A stretch of DNA of 64,000 bases from Mycolicibacterium diernhoferi (lineage in GTDB: Bacteria > Actinomycetota > Actinomycetes > Mycobacteriales > Mycobacteriaceae). The stretch covers positions 4,774,001-4,838,000 of the forward strand of contig NZ_CP080332.1 in NCBI RefSeq assembly GCF_019456655.1. Reading direction: 5' to 3'. This document shows positions 52,153 through 62,333 of this stretch, in pieces (within the stretch, counting starts at the first letter, position 1; each line of letters begins with the position of its first letter). The notes under the pieces are model-generated. The model searched no databases, was not told the origin of the DNA, and saw nothing but the letters and a program-made list of their open reading frames with translations. The position numbers and the translations under genes were made by a program.

Positions 52153-53127
52153 GTGGGTTCACGCAGCCGTGCTCCTCGCCTCCGAAACCGGTCGACCCTG
52201 GCCGCGGCGGCGGTCGCCACCGTCGCCTCCACCGGCTATCTCGGGGCGCGCAGTCTGCTCAGCGGGCAGGCCGCCCAGACCCGCCAGGTGATACCCAAGT
52301 CCTGGGACATCCCGCCCCGCGCCGACGGCGTCTACTCCCCCGGCGGTGGGCCGGCCGAACGCTGGACCCGCGATGTGCCCTTCGACCTGCACCTGATGAT
52401 CTTCGGCGACTCGACGGCCACCGGGTACGGCAGCGCCACCGCCGACGAGGTGCCCGGCGTGCTGCTGGCCCGCGGTCTGGCCGAGGAGTCCGGCAAGCGG
52501 ATCCGGCTCAGCACGAAGGCGATCGTCGGCGCCACCTCCAAGGGGTTGTCCGGGCAGATCGACGCCATGTTCGTGGCCGGCCCCCCGCCGGACGCGGCGG
52601 TGATCATGATCGGGGCCAACGACATCACCAAACCCAACGGCACCCGGGCGTCGGCGCGCCGACTCGGACGGGCCGTCGGGCGCCTGCGCGTCGCGGGTGC
52701 GGTCGTGGTGGTCGGCACCTGCCCGGACTTCGGCGTCATCAAGGCCATCCCGCAGCCGCTGCGCTGGGTGGCGCACAGCCAGGGCCTGCGACTGGCCCGG
52801 GCGCAGGCGGCCGAGGTGCGGGCCGCCGGCGGCATGCCGGTGCCGTTCTCCGACCTGCTGGCCCCGGAATTCCACAAGACCCCCGAGGTGCTGTTCTCCT
52901 CGGACATGTTCCACCCGTCGGGCGCCGGCTACCGGCTGGCCGCCCAGCAGCTACTACCCGCGCTACGTAATACGTTGGGCGACTTCGTATCTGACGGACC
53001 GTCCGAACCGGCGCTGGAATCGCGGGTGGATGAGAACAATTCGCTGCTGGCCCGGATCGGCAACGTGAGCCGGCTGTGGCGTCGCACAACCGGGGTCCCC
53101 GCTCCGATCGTGGCGCCCGCGGGCTAG
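52153..53127 (+). CDS. SGNH/GDSL hydrolase, Rv1075c-like
   Basis: 324 residues from GTG 52153. An N-terminal hydrophobic segment (LAAAAVATVASTGYLG) follows a basic start, so it is probably exported or anchored. SGNH blocks: GDST (Ser about 88), Gly in GATSKG, GAND, and DMFHPS with the catalytic Asp and His. The M. tuberculosis Rv1075c orthologue is a cell-wall esterase. Position next to lipU and fadA3 is conserved. Confidence 0.9.
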   Translation: MGSRSRAPRLRNRSTLAAAAVATVASTGYLGARSLLSGQAAQTRQVIPKSWDIPPRADGVYSPGGGPAERWTRDVPFDLHLMIFGDSTATGYGSATADEVPGVLLARGLAEESGKRIRLSTKAIVGATSKGLSGQIDAMFVAGPPPDAAVIMIGANDITKPNGTRASARRLGRAVGRLRVAGAVVVVGTCPDFGVIKAIPQPLRWVAHSQGLRLARAQAAEVRAAGGMPVPFSDLLAPEFHKTPEVLFSSDMFHPSGAGYRLAAQQLLPALRNTLGDFVSDGPSEPALESRVDENNSLLARIGNVSRLWRRTTGVPAPIVAPAG

Positions 53128-53172
53128 GTTCCTTGGAACACGTTCTAGATGTCTGAATACCGAGGAGTCGCC

Positions 53173-54390
53173 ATGCCCGAAGCCGTCATCGTCGCCACCG
53201 CCCGATCCCCCATCGGGCGCGCCGTCAAGGGGTCGCTGGCCACCATGCGTCCCGACGATCTCGCCGCCCAGATGGTGCGGGCCGCACTGGACAAGGTGCC
53301 CTCGCTGGACCCGCGCGACATCGACGATCTGATGATGGGCTGCGCACAGCCCGCAGGTGAGGCCGGTTACAACATCGGACGCGCGGTCGCCGTCGAACTC
53401 GGCTACGACTTCCTGCCCGGCACCACCGTGAACCGGTACTGCTCGTCCTCGCTGCAGACCACCCGGATGGCCTTCCACGCCATCAAGGCCGGTGAGGGTG
53501 ACGTGTTCATCTCCGCCGGTGTGGAGACGGTGTCGCGTTTCGGCGTCGGCGCCGCCGACGGCGCCCCGAACAGCAAGAACGCGCTGTTCGCCGAGGCCCA
53601 GGCCCGCACCGTCAAGCAGGCCGAGGACGAGTCCACGTGGCATGACCCGCGCGAAGACGGGCTCATCCCCGACGTCTACATCGCCATGGGCCAGACCGCG
53701 GAGAACGTCGCCACCTACACCGGCATCAGCCGCGAGGACCAGGACCACTGGGGTGTGCGGTCGCAGAACCGGGCCGAGGAGGCCATCAAGAGCGGCTTCT
53801 TCGAGCGTGAGATCTCCCCCGTCACGCTGCCCGACGGCACCGTCGTCTCCACCGATGACGGCCCGCGCGCCGGCACCTCCTACGACAAGATCAGCCAGCT
53901 CAAGCCGGTGTTCCGCCCGAACGGCACGATCACCGCCGGCAACGCCTGCCCGCTGAACGACGGCGCGGCCGCGGTCGTCATCATGAGCGACACCAAGGCC
54001 AAGGAGCTGGGCCTGACCCCGCTGGCGCGCATCGTGTCCACCGGGGTGTCCGGCCTGTCGCCGGAGATCATGGGCCTGGGCCCGATCGAGGCCATCAAGA
54101 AGGCGCTCGCCAAGGCCGGCAAGACCATCTCCGACATCGACCTGGTCGAGATCAACGAGGCCTTCGCGGTGCAGGTGCTCGGTTCGGCGCGCGAACTGGG
54201 CATCGACGAGGACAAGCTGAACGTGTCCGGCGGCGCGATCGCGCTGGGCCACCCGTTCGGCATGACCGGCGCCCGGATCACCGCCACCCTGTTGAACAAC
54301 CTGTCCACCTACGACAAGACCTTCGGCATCGAGTCGATGTGCGTCGGCGGCGGGCAGGGCATGGCGATGGTCGTGGAGCGGCTTTCCTGA
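53173..54390 (+). CDS. fadA3: acetyl-CoA acetyltransferase (thiolase)
   Basis: 405 residues from ATG 53173 (GAGGAG site), the same length as Rv1074c FadA3. Active-site Cys in NRYCSSSLQT (about 93), His in GGAIALGHPFG, and Cys in MCVGGGQG are present. It performs thiolytic cleavage of 3-ketoacyl-CoA in beta-oxidation or its reverse. Followed by a strong terminator hairpin. Confidence 0.93.
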   Translation: MPEAVIVATARSPIGRAVKGSLATMRPDDLAAQMVRAALDKVPSLDPRDIDDLMMGCAQPAGEAGYNIGRAVAVELGYDFLPGTTVNRYCSSSLQTTRMAFHAIKAGEGDVFISAGVETVSRFGVGAADGAPNSKNALFAEAQARTVKQAEDESTWHDPREDGLIPDVYIAMGQTAENVATYTGISREDQDHWGVRSQNRAEEAIKSGFFEREISPVTLPDGTVVSTDDGPRAGTSYDKISQLKPVFRPNGTITAGNACPLNDGAAAVVIMSDTKAKELGLTPLARIVSTGVSGLSPEIMGLGPIEAIKKALAKAGKTISDIDLVEINEAFAVQVLGSARELGIDEDKLNVSGGAIALGHPFGMTGARITATLLNNLSTYDKTFGIESMCVGGGQGMAMVVERLS

Positions 54391-54398
54391 GTTCACGT

Positions 54399-54455
54399 CG
54401 ACCCCGCGGTGAGGGCGCCGAGGTGCGCGAGCACGGCACCCTCACCGCGGGGTCG
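54399..54455 (+). terminator. Strong hairpin terminator after fadA3
   Basis: Perfect 17-base inverted repeat (54399-54415 with 54439-54455), GC-rich, followed by TTCCCTT. It is placed 9 nt after the fadA3 stop and before purT. Confidence 0.85.
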
Positions 54456-54475
54456 TTCCCTTAGACTCCGTGCCG

Positions 54476-55675
54476 ATGACCACTCTCGGAACACCCCTGT
54501 CCCCGAACGCCACCCGGGTGATGCTGCTCGGCTCCGGTGAGCTCGGCCGTGAAGTCCTGATCGCGTTGCAGCGGCTCGGCGTGGAGACGATCGCCGTCGA
54601 CCGCTACGCCGATGCGCCCGGGCAGCAGGTCGCCCACCACGCGCGCACCATCTCCATGACCGATCCCGAGCAGCTGCGGGCGCTGATCGAGGCCGAGAAA
54701 CCGGATCTGGTGGTGCCGGAGATCGAGGCGATCGCCACCCCGGTCCTGGAAGCGCTGGAGGACGCCGGCGTGGTGCGGGTGATCCCGACCGCGCGGGCGG
54801 CCCGGCTGACCATGGACCGCGAGGGCATCCGGCGGCTGGCCGCCGAGACGCTCGGGGTGCCGACCAGCCCGTACCGGTTCTGCGATTCGCTGTCCGAGCT
54901 GCAGGCCGCGGTCGCCGAGATCGGCTACCCGTGCGTGGTGAAACCGGTGATGAGCAGCTCCGGCAAGGGCCAATCGAAGATCGACGGGCCCGAGGGCGTC
55001 GAGGCTGCCTGGGAGTATGCGATGTCGGGCAGCCGGGTGAGCAACACCCGCATCATCGTCGAGGGGTTCATCGACTTCGACTACGAGATCACGCTGCTGA
55101 CGGTGCGCGCGGTCGGCGCGTCCGGGCAGGTGGAGACCCAGTTCTGCGAGCCGATCGGGCACCAGCAGGTCAGCGGCGATTATGTGCAGAGCTGGCAGCC
55201 GCACCCGATGTCGGCGGCCGCGCTGGCCGGCGCCCAGGAGATCGCCCGCAAGGTGACCGAGAACCTGGGTGGGCAGGGCATTTTCGGCGTCGAACTGTTC
55301 GTCAAGGGCGACCAGGTGTGGTTCAGCGAGGTCAGTCCGCGCCCGCACGACACCGGCATGGTCACGATGATCACGCAGTGGCAGAACGAGTTCGAACTGC
55401 ACGCGCGGGCCATCCTGGGCCTGCCCGTCGACACCACGCTCAAGACGCCCGGGGCGAGCGCGGTGATCTACGGCGGCGTGGATGCGACCGGCATCGTCTT
55501 CGATGGGGTGGACGCCGCTCTGCAGGTGCCGCGCACCGACATTCGGCTGTTCGGCAAGCCGGAGAGCTTCGTGCGACGCCGGATGGGTGTGGCGCTGGCC
55601 TACGACGCGGACGTCGAGGTCGCGCGGGCCAATGCCGTCGAGGCGGCCGGCCGGGTCACGCCGCGGGTCCCCTGA
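54476..55675 (+). CDS. purT: formate-dependent phosphoribosylglycinamide formyltransferase
   Basis: 399 residues from ATG 54476; an in-frame GTG lies 6 nt upstream. PurT pattern: [11 protein letters not shown] at the N-terminus, [11 protein letters not shown]-grasp core with [14 protein letters not shown], and [13 protein letters not shown]. It makes formyl-GAR from GAR, formate and ATP in purine synthesis. In M. tuberculosis purT is elsewhere (Rv0389), so this placement differs. Its end overlaps the convergent DUF559 gene by 20 nt. Confidence 0.94.
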   Translation: MTTLGTPLSPNATRVMLLGSGELGREVLIALQRLGVETIAVDRYADAPGQQVAHHARTISMTDPEQLRALIEAEKPDLVVPEIEAIATPVLEALEDAGVVRVIPTARAARLTMDREGIRRLAAETLGVPTSPYRFCDSLSELQAAVAEIGYPCVVKPVMSSSGKGQSKIDGPEGVEAAWEYAMSGSRVSNTRIIVEGFIDFDYEITLLTVRAVGASGQVETQFCEPIGHQQVSGDYVQSWQPHPMSAAALAGAQEIARKVTENLGGQGIFGVELFVKGDQVWFSEVSPRPHDTGMVTMITQWQNEFELHARAILGLPVDTTLKTPGASAVIYGGVDATGIVFDGVDAALQVPRTDIRLFGKPESFVRRRMGVALAYDADVEVARANAVEAAGRVTPRVP

Positions 55676-56570
55676 GCGCCGACGGTGCACACAGATCGCC
55701 TTTTCGGTGAAAATCTCGATCTGAGTGCACTCTCGCGTCCCAGGCCCGCGCGAGCCGCTGGAGAATCTCGGGTTTGTTGTGCCGCTTGGTCACGCGGATC
55801 CGAATCCACCCCAGATCTTCGAGGTCCTCGGTGCGGACGATGTCGTGGGCGAATTGCGCCGGACTGGTGCGGTGATGGTCCCCGTCGTACTCCACGGCGA
55901 GCTTGAGCCGCTCCCAGCCCATGTCGAGGAAGTATCTGCGGCGCCCGTCGCCGCTCACCACCGGGATCTGGGTCTCGGGGCGCGGGTAGCCGGCGCGAAC
56001 TGTCAGCAGACGCAGCCAGGTTTCGCGCAGCGATTCGGCGCCCGGATCGTGTAGGTCCAGCGCGATCTCGAGTTGCCGTATCCCGCGTTTGCCTCCGTGC
56101 CGCGAGCGTGCCCAGTCCAGCACCTCGGGGGCTCGGAAGCACCGGGCGTTTCCCAAAGCGTCCAGTCGGGCCACCGCCTCGTCGAGGGGACTGCGCCGGC
56201 CCAGGTCGAACACCGTGCGTGCGATGGAGGTCGCGGGCAGTCCCCACTGCCCGGCTTCGGTGATCTCGCCCTCGCGCAGTTCGTGGTTGTACGCGCGGAT
56301 ACCGCCTGGTGGCCGACGATTCGGCGAGACCAGTTCGACCGGCTGCGTGTCCTCGACATAGCGCGCGCCGTGTAGCGCCGAGGCGGTGAGCCCGCACAGC
56401 ACCGCCCGCCGGCCGGACCACAGCCAGGCGCCCAGCGCGCGGTCGTCGAGGGTGAGGTCGGCATCGTCGGCGACATAGACGTCGGGGTAGATCGCGGTGA
56501 ACCGGCTGCGAAGGTCGTACTTCGAGGCACGACCGGCCGCGACCGCCTCGCTGCCGAGGAAGGGCGCCAT
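55656..56570 (-). CDS. DUF559-type protein, Rv1073-like position
   Basis: 304 residues from ATG 56570. An N-terminal AbiEi/winged-helix-like portion ([23 protein letters not shown]) is followed by a C-terminal restriction-endonuclease-like DUF559 domain with [21 protein letters not shown] and [16 protein letters not shown]. Such proteins are frequent in mycobacteria; no function is established. Asp and Glu of a PD-(D/E)xK-type centre can be seen (D in FLDMGW, E in AVEYDG). Confidence 0.78.
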   Translation of the reverse strand: MAPFLGSEAVAAGRASKYDLRSRFTAIYPDVYVADDADLTLDDRALGAWLWSGRRAVLCGLTASALHGARYVEDTQPVELVSPNRRPPGGIRAYNHELREGEITEAGQWGLPATSIARTVFDLGRRSPLDEAVARLDALGNARCFRAPEVLDWARSRHGGKRGIRQLEIALDLHDPGAESLRETWLRLLTVRAGYPRPETQIPVVSGDGRRRYFLDMGWERLKLAVEYDGDHHRTSPAQFAHDIVRTEDLEDLGWIRIRVTKRHNKPEILQRLARAWDARVHSDRDFHRKGDLCAPSALRGPAA

Positions 56571-56649
56571 GAGACGAGAATCGCGTGTCGTGGGCGCCCG
56601 GTATACCCCCGCCGCGGCATCTGTGGATGAATCGGCGCCGGCGCATGAA

Positions 56650-56678
56650 AAAGGGCGCCCACACTGTGGACGCCCTTT
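56650..56678 (-). terminator. Hairpin terminator after the yccA-like gene
   Basis: Fourteen-pair stem AAAGGGCGTCCACA with TGTGGGCGCCCTTT, one wobble, very short loop, followed by TTTC on the minus strand. It begins 14 nt beyond the stop of the membrane-protein gene at 56693. Confidence 0.8.
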
Positions 56679-56692
56679 CTCTCGCGGTACTG

Positions 56693-57445
56693 CTAGTCGT
56701 TGTTGAAGTAACTCAGCAGGCGCAGGATCTCCAGGTACAGCCACACCAGGGTGACCATCAGGCCCAGGGCGACGCCCCACGCGGCCTTCTCCGGAGCACC
56801 GGCGCGGATCATCTGGTCCGCCGAGTCGAAGTCGATCAGGAAGCTGAACGCCGCCAGACCGATGCAGAGCAGCGAGAAGCCGATCGCGATCATGCCACCG
56901 TCACGCAGGCCCATACCGGCGCCGCCACCGACACCGAACAGGCCGAGCACCAGGTTCATCAGCATCAGGGCGACCACACCGAACAGGCCGGCCACGATCA
57001 TGCGGGTGAACTTGGGGGTGACCCGGATGGCTCCGGTCTTGTAGACCACGAGCATGCCGAAGAACACGCCGAGCGTGCCGACGATCGCCTGCGCGATCAT
57101 CCCTGCCCCGCCGACCGAGGCGATGTTGGCGATGATGAACGACACGGCACCGAGGAACAGGCCCTCCAGCGCGGCGTAGCTCAGCACGATCGCCGGGTTG
57201 TCCTGCTTACGACCGAAGGTCGCGATCAGCACCAGCGCCAGGCCGCCGAGCGCACCGACGAGGGTGAACGGGCCGGCCAGGCTGAGGTTCTGGCTCACGA
57301 GGAAGTAGGAAACGACCGCCACTGCCGTCAGGATCGCCAGGCTGATGCCGGTCTTGGTGACGACGTCGTCGATGGTCATCGGCCGGGAAACGCCGGCCTG
57401 CTGCTGGTCGGGGTACTGCGTCGCCGCGTATGGGTCTGCATGCAC
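56693..57445 (-). CDS. Bax inhibitor-1/YccA-family membrane protein; 5' end interrupted by an amber codon
   Basis: 250 residues if translation starts at GTG 57445. Seven hydrophobic segments and the conserved IRVTPKFTR, DFDSADQMI and LGLMVTLVWLYLEILRLLSY blocks match Rv1072. The family acts as Ca2+ leak channels or protease regulators elsewhere. In mycobacteria the protein begins further upstream. Here the sequence from GTG 57544, which has an AGGAGAGGA site, reads RESSNPVFRSLPKG, then TAG (57497-57499), then GGYAQFGTG in the same frame. So the normal start is followed by a stop at codon 16, and GTG 57445 would be an internal restart without a good ribosome site. Confidence 0.82.
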   Translation of the reverse strand: MHADPYAATQYPDQQQAGVSRPMTIDDVVTKTGISLAILTAVAVVSYFLVSQNLSLAGPFTLVGALGGLALVLIATFGRKQDNPAIVLSYAALEGLFLGAVSFIIANIASVGGAGMIAQAIVGTLGVFFGMLVVYKTGAIRVTPKFTRMIVAGLFGVVALMLMNLVLGLFGVGGGAGMGLRDGGMIAIGFSLLCIGLAAFSFLIDFDSADQMIRAGAPEKAAWGVALGLMVTLVWLYLEILRLLSYFNND

Positions 57446-57730
57446 CTGCTGCGCACCGAAGCTTGCGGCTCCGGTACCGAACTGCGCGTATCCGCCCTAC
57501 CCCTTGGGCAGCGATCGGAATACCGGGTTGCTGCTTTCGCGCACCGTAGGTCCTCTCCTGAGTACTGGTGGTTCGAATTGCCGAACACACGATCAACGAT
57601 CAACGCTCCGAACAGGTTCCCATGCCCTGCCAGGGACAACTGAGAAAGTCCTCAGGAAACGTCCAGGTTGATCTTGGTCCAAACCCTACCCGTCGCACGT
57701 CACGCCCGGACTACGAACTACATTGCAGAC

Positions 57731-58789
57731 GTGGCAGAAAACGAGGACATCCTAGTAAGTGTCCGGAACGGCGTCGGCATCGTCACGTTGAACCGCCCCA
57801 AGGCGATCAACTCACTCAATGACGTCATGGTCGCGGGCCTGCAGCAAGCACTCACCGAGTGGGAGCGCAACGACGAGGTCAAGGCCGTCCTGCTGACCGG
57901 CGCCGGTGAGCGTGGCCTGTGCGCCGGCGGCGACGTCGTGGCGCTCTACCACAGCGCCAAAGGCGACAAGGCCTACGCGCGCAAGTTCTGGTGGGACGAG
58001 TACCTGCTCAACGCGCACATCGGGCGTTTCGCCAAGCCCTACATCGCCGTGATGGACGGCATCGTGATGGGCGGCGGTGTCGGCGTCGCGGCGCACGGCA
58101 ATGTCCGCGTCGTCACCGAGAAGACCAAGATGGGCATGCCCGAGGTGGGCATCGGCTTCATCCCCGATGTCGGCGGCACCTACCTGCTGTCCCGCACCCC
58201 CGGACTGCTCGGCGTGCACGCCGCGCTGACCGGCGCCCCGTTCTCCGGGGCGGACGCCATCGCCATGGGCTTCGCCGATCACTTCGTCCCGCACGACCGA
58301 CTGCCCGACTTCATCGAGGCCGTCGTCACCGGCGGGCACGAGGACGCGCTGAACTCCTACGCGGAGGAGCCGCCGGAGAGCGACCTGCTGGCCCAGCGGC
58401 ACTGGATCGACAGCTGCTACGCCGGCGACACGGTGGAACAGATCCTCGCCGACCTGCGCAGCCACGCCGACGAGGCACAGGGCCACGACGGGGGCAACGC
58501 CGCCGCGGCCGCCGCGGATCTGATCGCCACCCGTTCCCCCATCGCGCTGGCGGTCACGCTCACCGCGATCCGCCGGGCCGCGCATCTGCACACCCTGGAA
58601 GAGGTTCTGCAGCAGGAGTTCCGGGTGTCGGTGGCCTCGCTGGCCTCGCACGACTTCGTCGAGGGCATCCGCGCCCAGCTCGTCGACAAGGACCGCAACC
58701 CGCAGTGGTCGCCCGCCACGCTCGACGCGGTGGACGAGGCGGCGATCGACGCCTACTTCGCTTCCGCCGACCCCGATCTCACCTTCTGA
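57731..58789 (+). CDS. echA9: enoyl-CoA hydratase / 3-hydroxyisobutyryl-CoA hydrolase family
   Basis: 352 residues from GTG 57731, about the length of Rv1071c EchA9 and longer than classic hydratases. The N-domain has [11 protein letters not shown], oxyanion block LCAGGDV, and [20 protein letters not shown]. The C-terminal half ([30 protein letters not shown]) is that of HIBCH, which acts in valine breakdown. Directly followed by echA8 (14 nt). Confidence 0.9.
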   Translation: MAENEDILVSVRNGVGIVTLNRPKAINSLNDVMVAGLQQALTEWERNDEVKAVLLTGAGERGLCAGGDVVALYHSAKGDKAYARKFWWDEYLLNAHIGRFAKPYIAVMDGIVMGGGVGVAAHGNVRVVTEKTKMGMPEVGIGFIPDVGGTYLLSRTPGLLGVHAALTGAPFSGADAIAMGFADHFVPHDRLPDFIEAVVTGGHEDALNSYAEEPPESDLLAQRHWIDSCYAGDTVEQILADLRSHADEAQGHDGGNAAAAAADLIATRSPIALAVTLTAIRRAAHLHTLEEVLQQEFRVSVASLASHDFVEGIRAQLVDKDRNPQWSPATLDAVDEAAIDAYFASADPDLTF

Positions 58790-58803
58790 AGAGGAGCATC
58801 CAC

Positions 58804-59577
58804 ATGAACTACGAGACCATCCTGGTGACCCGCGAGGGTCGGGTCGCCACCATCACCCTGAACCGGCCGAAGGCGCTCAACGCGCTCAACAGCCAGGTCA
58901 TGCGCGAGGTCACCACCGCGGCGGCAGAACTCGACGCCGACCCGGGCGTCGGGGCCATCATCCTCACCGGCAGCGAGAAGGCCTTCGCGGCCGGCGCCGA
59001 CATCAAGGAAATGGCCGACCTGTCCTTCGCCGATGTGTTCAGCCAGGACTTCTTCGCGCTGTGGGGCGAGTTCGCCGCCACCCGCACCCCCACCATCGCC
59101 GCGGTCGCCGGGTACGCCCTCGGCGGTGGCTGCGAGCTGGCCATGATGTGTGACCTGCTGATCGCCGCGGACACCGCGAAATTCGGTCAGCCCGAGATCA
59201 AGCTGGGCGTGCTGCCCGGCATGGGTGGCAGCCAGCGGCTCACCCGCGCCATCGGCAAGGCCAAGGCGATGGACCTGATCCTCACCGGCCGCACCATCGA
59301 CGCCGCCGAGGCCGAGCGCAGCGGTCTGGTGTCGCGGGTGGTGCCCGCCGACAGCCTGTTGGAGGAGGCCAACGCCACCGCCGCGACCATCGCCGGGATG
59401 TCGCTGTCGGCGGCGCGGATGGCCAAGGAGGCCGTCAACCGCGCCTTCGAGTCGACGCTGGCCGAAGGGCTGCTCTACGAGCGGCGGATCTTCCACTCGG
59501 CCTTCGCGACCGAGGACCAGAAAGAGGGAATGGCCGCGTTCACCGAGAAGCGCGCGGCGAACTTCACCCATCGCTAA
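58804..59577 (+). CDS. echA8: enoyl-CoA hydratase (crotonase)
   Basis: 257 residues, same length as Rv1070c. Both crotonase glutamates can be seen: in [13 protein letters not shown] and [16 protein letters not shown]. Oxyanion block [11 protein letters not shown]. It hydrates short 2-enoyl-CoA in beta-oxidation. ATG 58804 with a GAAGAGGAG site. Operon with echA9; the Rv1069c-like gene follows by 9 nt. Confidence 0.94.
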   Translation: MNYETILVTREGRVATITLNRPKALNALNSQVMREVTTAAAELDADPGVGAIILTGSEKAFAAGADIKEMADLSFADVFSQDFFALWGEFAATRTPTIAAVAGYALGGGCELAMMCDLLIAADTAKFGQPEIKLGVLPGMGGSQRLTRAIGKAKAMDLILTGRTIDAAEAERSGLVSRVVPADSLLEEANATAATIAGMSLSAARMAKEAVNRAFESTLAEGLLYERRIFHSAFATEDQKEGMAAFTEKRAANFTHR

Positions 59578-59586
59578 AGTCGAGCG

Positions 59587-61284
59587 GTGACCGCCGTTCC
59601 CGCCGCCGCGACGTCCGATGCGTCAGCGCCCGAGCCGACCGTCAAGTCCGCCTTTTGGATTCGGCACTACACCTTCACCGGCACCGCCGTCGGCCTGGTG
59701 TTCATCTGGCTGTCGCTGACCCCTTCCCTGCTGCCCCGCGAGCCGCTGTTCCAGGGGCTGGTGAGCGGTGCGGCGGGCGGTATCGGCTATGGCCTCGGCG
59801 TTTTCGGCGTCTGGCTGTACCGGTACATGCTGTCCAAGGACAGCACCCCCGCGGCACCGCGTCTCGCCTGGGTGATCCTGGTCGTCGTCGGTGTCCTCGG
59901 CCAGATCGCCGCGATCGTCTATTTCCACGTCTGGCAGGACGACATCCGCGACCTGATGGGCGTGCCCCGGATGGGATTCTGGGACCACCCGCTGACCGCG
60001 GTGCTGGCCATCGTGTTCCTGTTCATGTTCGTCGAGATCGGCCAACTGATCGGCAAATTGGTCCGATTCCTGGTGCGCCAACTGGAGCGGGTCGCGCCGC
60101 CGCGGGTGTCCGGCGTGGTGGCCGTCGTGCTGGTTCTGGCGCTGGCGATCGCCTTGCTCAACGGCATCGTGGCGCGGTTCGCGATGACCACGATCAACAA
60201 CACGTTCGAAAGCGTCAACAATGAGGACGATCCCGACAATCCCGCTCCGACAACAGTTCTGCGCTCCGGCGGGCCGCAGTCACTGGTCAGCTGGGAGTCG
60301 TTGGGACATCAGGGCCGCAACTTCGTGGCGGGCGGGCCGACGGTGGCCGAGCTCACCGAATTCAACGGCGCCCCGGCGACCGAGCCGATCCGCACCTACG
60401 CCGGGCTGAACTCCGCCGACGGCATCAAGGCCACCGCCAAGCTGGCCGCCGAGGAACTGCGCCGCACCGGCGGGCTGGAGCGCGACGTCATCGGCATCGC
60501 GACCACCACGGGCACCGGATGGATCAACGAGGCCGAAGCGTCGTCGCTGGAGTACATGTACAACGGCAACTCCGCCCTGGTATCCATGCAGTACTCGTTC
60601 CTGCCCAGCTGGATCTCCTTCCTGGTGGACCAGGAGAACGCACTGCAGGCCGGGCAGGCGCTGTTCGAGGCGGTCGACGCCATGGTCCGGGAACTCCCCG
60701 AGAACGACCGTCCGAAGGTCGTGGTGTTCGGGGAAAGCCTCGGGTCCTTCGGTGGCGAGGCCCCGTTCCTGGCGCTGAACAACCTCATCGCCCGCACCGA
60801 CGGGGCGTTGTTCTCCGGGCCGACGTTCAAGAACGAGATCTGGACCTCGCTCACCATCAACCGTGACGAGGGTTCCCCGCAGTGGCTGCCGATCTACGAC
60901 AAGGGTGAGAACGTCCGATTCTCGGCGCGCCCGGAGAACCTGGGCCGCCCCGATGACCCGTGGGGCCGGCCGCGGGTCGTCTACCTGCAGCACGCATCGG
61001 ATCCGATCTCCTGGTGGAACCCGGATCTGCTGTTCGCCAAACCGGATTGGCTGCGCGAGACCCGCGGTTACGACGTGTCCCCGCGGATGGAGTGGATTCC
61101 GGTGGTGACGTTCCTGCAGGTGTCCGCCGACATGGCGGTGGCCGTGGATGTGCCCGACGGGCACGGCCACGTCTACGTCCGCGACGTCGCCAACGCGTGG
61201 GCGGCGATCCTGCAACCGCCGGGCTGGACGGCGGAGAAGACCGAGAAGCTACGCCCGATCCTGCGCTCCGACGAGAACAGTTGA
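59587..61284 (+). CDS. Membrane alpha/beta-hydrolase, Rv1069c-like
   Basis: 565 residues from GTG 59587. Four or five N-terminal helices (about 35-195) carry a C-terminal hydrolase domain. The domain has the nucleophile elbow VFGESLGSFGGEAPF (Ser about 385), a candidate Asp in QHASDPISWW, and a late His in DGHGHVY. This architecture corresponds to the Abhydrolase_9/DUF2319 family; substrate unknown. Its 3' end overlaps the rhodanese gene by 36 nt in convergent orientation. Confidence 0.88.
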   Translation: MTAVPAAATSDASAPEPTVKSAFWIRHYTFTGTAVGLVFIWLSLTPSLLPREPLFQGLVSGAAGGIGYGLGVFGVWLYRYMLSKDSTPAAPRLAWVILVVVGVLGQIAAIVYFHVWQDDIRDLMGVPRMGFWDHPLTAVLAIVFLFMFVEIGQLIGKLVRFLVRQLERVAPPRVSGVVAVVLVLALAIALLNGIVARFAMTTINNTFESVNNEDDPDNPAPTTVLRSGGPQSLVSWESLGHQGRNFVAGGPTVAELTEFNGAPATEPIRTYAGLNSADGIKATAKLAAEELRRTGGLERDVIGIATTTGTGWINEAEASSLEYMYNGNSALVSMQYSFLPSWISFLVDQENALQAGQALFEAVDAMVRELPENDRPKVVVFGESLGSFGGEAPFLALNNLIARTDGALFSGPTFKNEIWTSLTINRDEGSPQWLPIYDKGENVRFSARPENLGRPDDPWGRPRVVYLQHASDPISWWNPDLLFAKPDWLRETRGYDVSPRMEWIPVVTFLQVSADMAVAVDVPDGHGHVYVRDVANAWAAILQPPGWTAEKTEKLRPILRSDENS

Positions 61285-61659
61285 CCTCAGTTCGTCCGGA
61301 AGGGCGTGGTAGCCGCCGATGACGTCGGTGGCCTTGTGCAGGCCGAGATCCTGCAACGCCGCGGCGGCCAGGCTGGAGGTGTAGCCCTCCGAGCACAGCA
61401 CGATCCATTCGACGTCGTCGTCGACGGCCTCGGGGATGCGGGCGTCGCTGGTCGGGTCGCAGCGCCATTCCAGGTGATTGCGCTCGATCAGCAGGGCTTT
61501 GCAGGCCGGGGCCACGTCGCCCTCATCGGCCCGCTGCCAGCCCGGCCGGATGTCGACCAGCAGCGCCCCGCGGCGCAGCGCCTCGGGCACGTCCCGGGCT
61601 TCGATCCGTTGCAGACGGGCCCGGGCGGCCTCCAGCACGGCGTCGATTCGACTGGGCAT
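61249..61659 (-). CDS. Rhodanese-like sulfurtransferase, Rv1066-like
   Basis: 136 residues, one rhodanese domain: LLVDIRPGWQR and active-site loop LCSEGYTSSLAA with Cys near 88. It transfers sulfane sulfur. It lies 3 nt after the cysteine dioxygenase stop. The pairing of a dioxygenase acting on thiols with a rhodanese is typical of sulfur-oxidation operons. Confidence 0.9.
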   Translation of the reverse strand: MPSRIDAVLEAARARLQRIEARDVPEALRRGALLVDIRPGWQRADEGDVAPACKALLIERNHLEWRCDPTSDARIPEAVDDDVEWIVLCSEGYTSSLAAAALQDLGLHKATDVIGGYHALPDELRSTVLVGAQDRA

Positions 61660-61662
61660 GAG

Positions 61663-62247
61663 CTATCCCTCCGGCGCGTCGGTGAGCTCGGTGCGGTTGC
61701 GGCGCAACGTGTTCCGCTCGGTGACCTCGTAGTACGACATCGCCGACAACGGCGGCGAATAGGCGTGCACGCTCAGCGTCACCGGGGCCGGCTGTGCCGA
61801 TCCCCCGGTCGCTGCGCTCTCCCGCGCAAGCGGGCGGTGCCCCCAGCCCGACGGGGCGGCCCAGACCACATCGTGCACCCAGCCCAGTGGGAACGCGGCC
61901 TGATCGCCGGCGGTGAGCTCGCGGTCACGCAGGGTCTGCCCGTCCCAGCGGGTCTCCCGCAGGGCGCCGGACACCACCGTCAGCGCGCCCAGCGACCCGC
62001 CGTGATCGTGCAGTTCGGTGGACTTGTCCGGCACCCAGCTGATCAGCCAGATGTCGAGTTCGTCGTCGCCGTAGAGCCGGTTGTACCAGCGCTCGTCGAC
62101 CGTCAGCGGGGCCGCGGCGAGCAACCGGTCGTAGCGGCCCGAGAGCACGTCGTCGGCGCAGCGGTCGGTGGCCTGCAGCAGATCGGGCAGCCGCAGTCGG
62201 GTCGGTGCGGACACGGCGGGAGGGGTTTGCAGAACGGGGGCAACCAT
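61663..62247 (-). CDS. Cysteine dioxygenase type I family protein, Rv1065-like
   Basis: 194 residues from ATG 62247 with GGAG as ribosome site; the longer frame overlaps the lipoprotein gene. Cupin iron site: HDHGGS (two His) and a third in GWVHDVVW. The family oxidises cysteine to cysteinesulfinate. The substrate is inferred, and the Cys-Cys leader ORF upstream supports a link to cysteine. First gene of a two-gene operon with the rhodanese. Confidence 0.87.
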   Translation of the reverse strand: MVAPVLQTPPAVSAPTRLRLPDLLQATDRCADDVLSGRYDRLLAAAPLTVDERWYNRLYGDDELDIWLISWVPDKSTELHDHGGSLGALTVVSGALRETRWDGQTLRDRELTAGDQAAFPLGWVHDVVWAAPSGWGHRPLARESAATGGSAQPAPVTLSVHAYSPPLSAMSYYEVTERNTLRRNRTELTDAPEG

Positions 62248-62288
62248 GATGGAACTCCAGGAAGAGAAGACGAACAGATGGGCGGGCG

Positions 62289-62333
62289 TCAGACAGCCCG
62301 ACAACACCCCTGGTACGCCGTTCCCTCCGTCAT
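62289..62333 (-). CDS. 14-residue leader peptide with tandem Cys codons, candidate cysteine attenuator
   Basis: ATG 62333 to TGA encodes MTEGTAYQGCCRAV. It lies 41 nt upstream of the cysteine dioxygenase start. CCAGG inside the leader (just before the TGTTGT Cys codons) can pair with CCTGG that overlaps the downstream ribosome site. A second small stem CGGGC/GCCCG spans the leader stop. Ribosome pausing at Cys codons would mask the first CCAGG. Poly-Cys leader ORFs acting as cysteine-responsive attenuators are established in mycobacteria. Translation of this one is inferred. Confidence 0.65.
   Translation of the reverse strand: MTEGTAYQGCCRAV

Noticed and set aside
57919..59577. 552-codon frame running through echA9 into echA8
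   Set aside because: In the echA9 part it is an Arg/Ala-rich out-of-frame shadow; it merely becomes the true echA8 frame from 58804.
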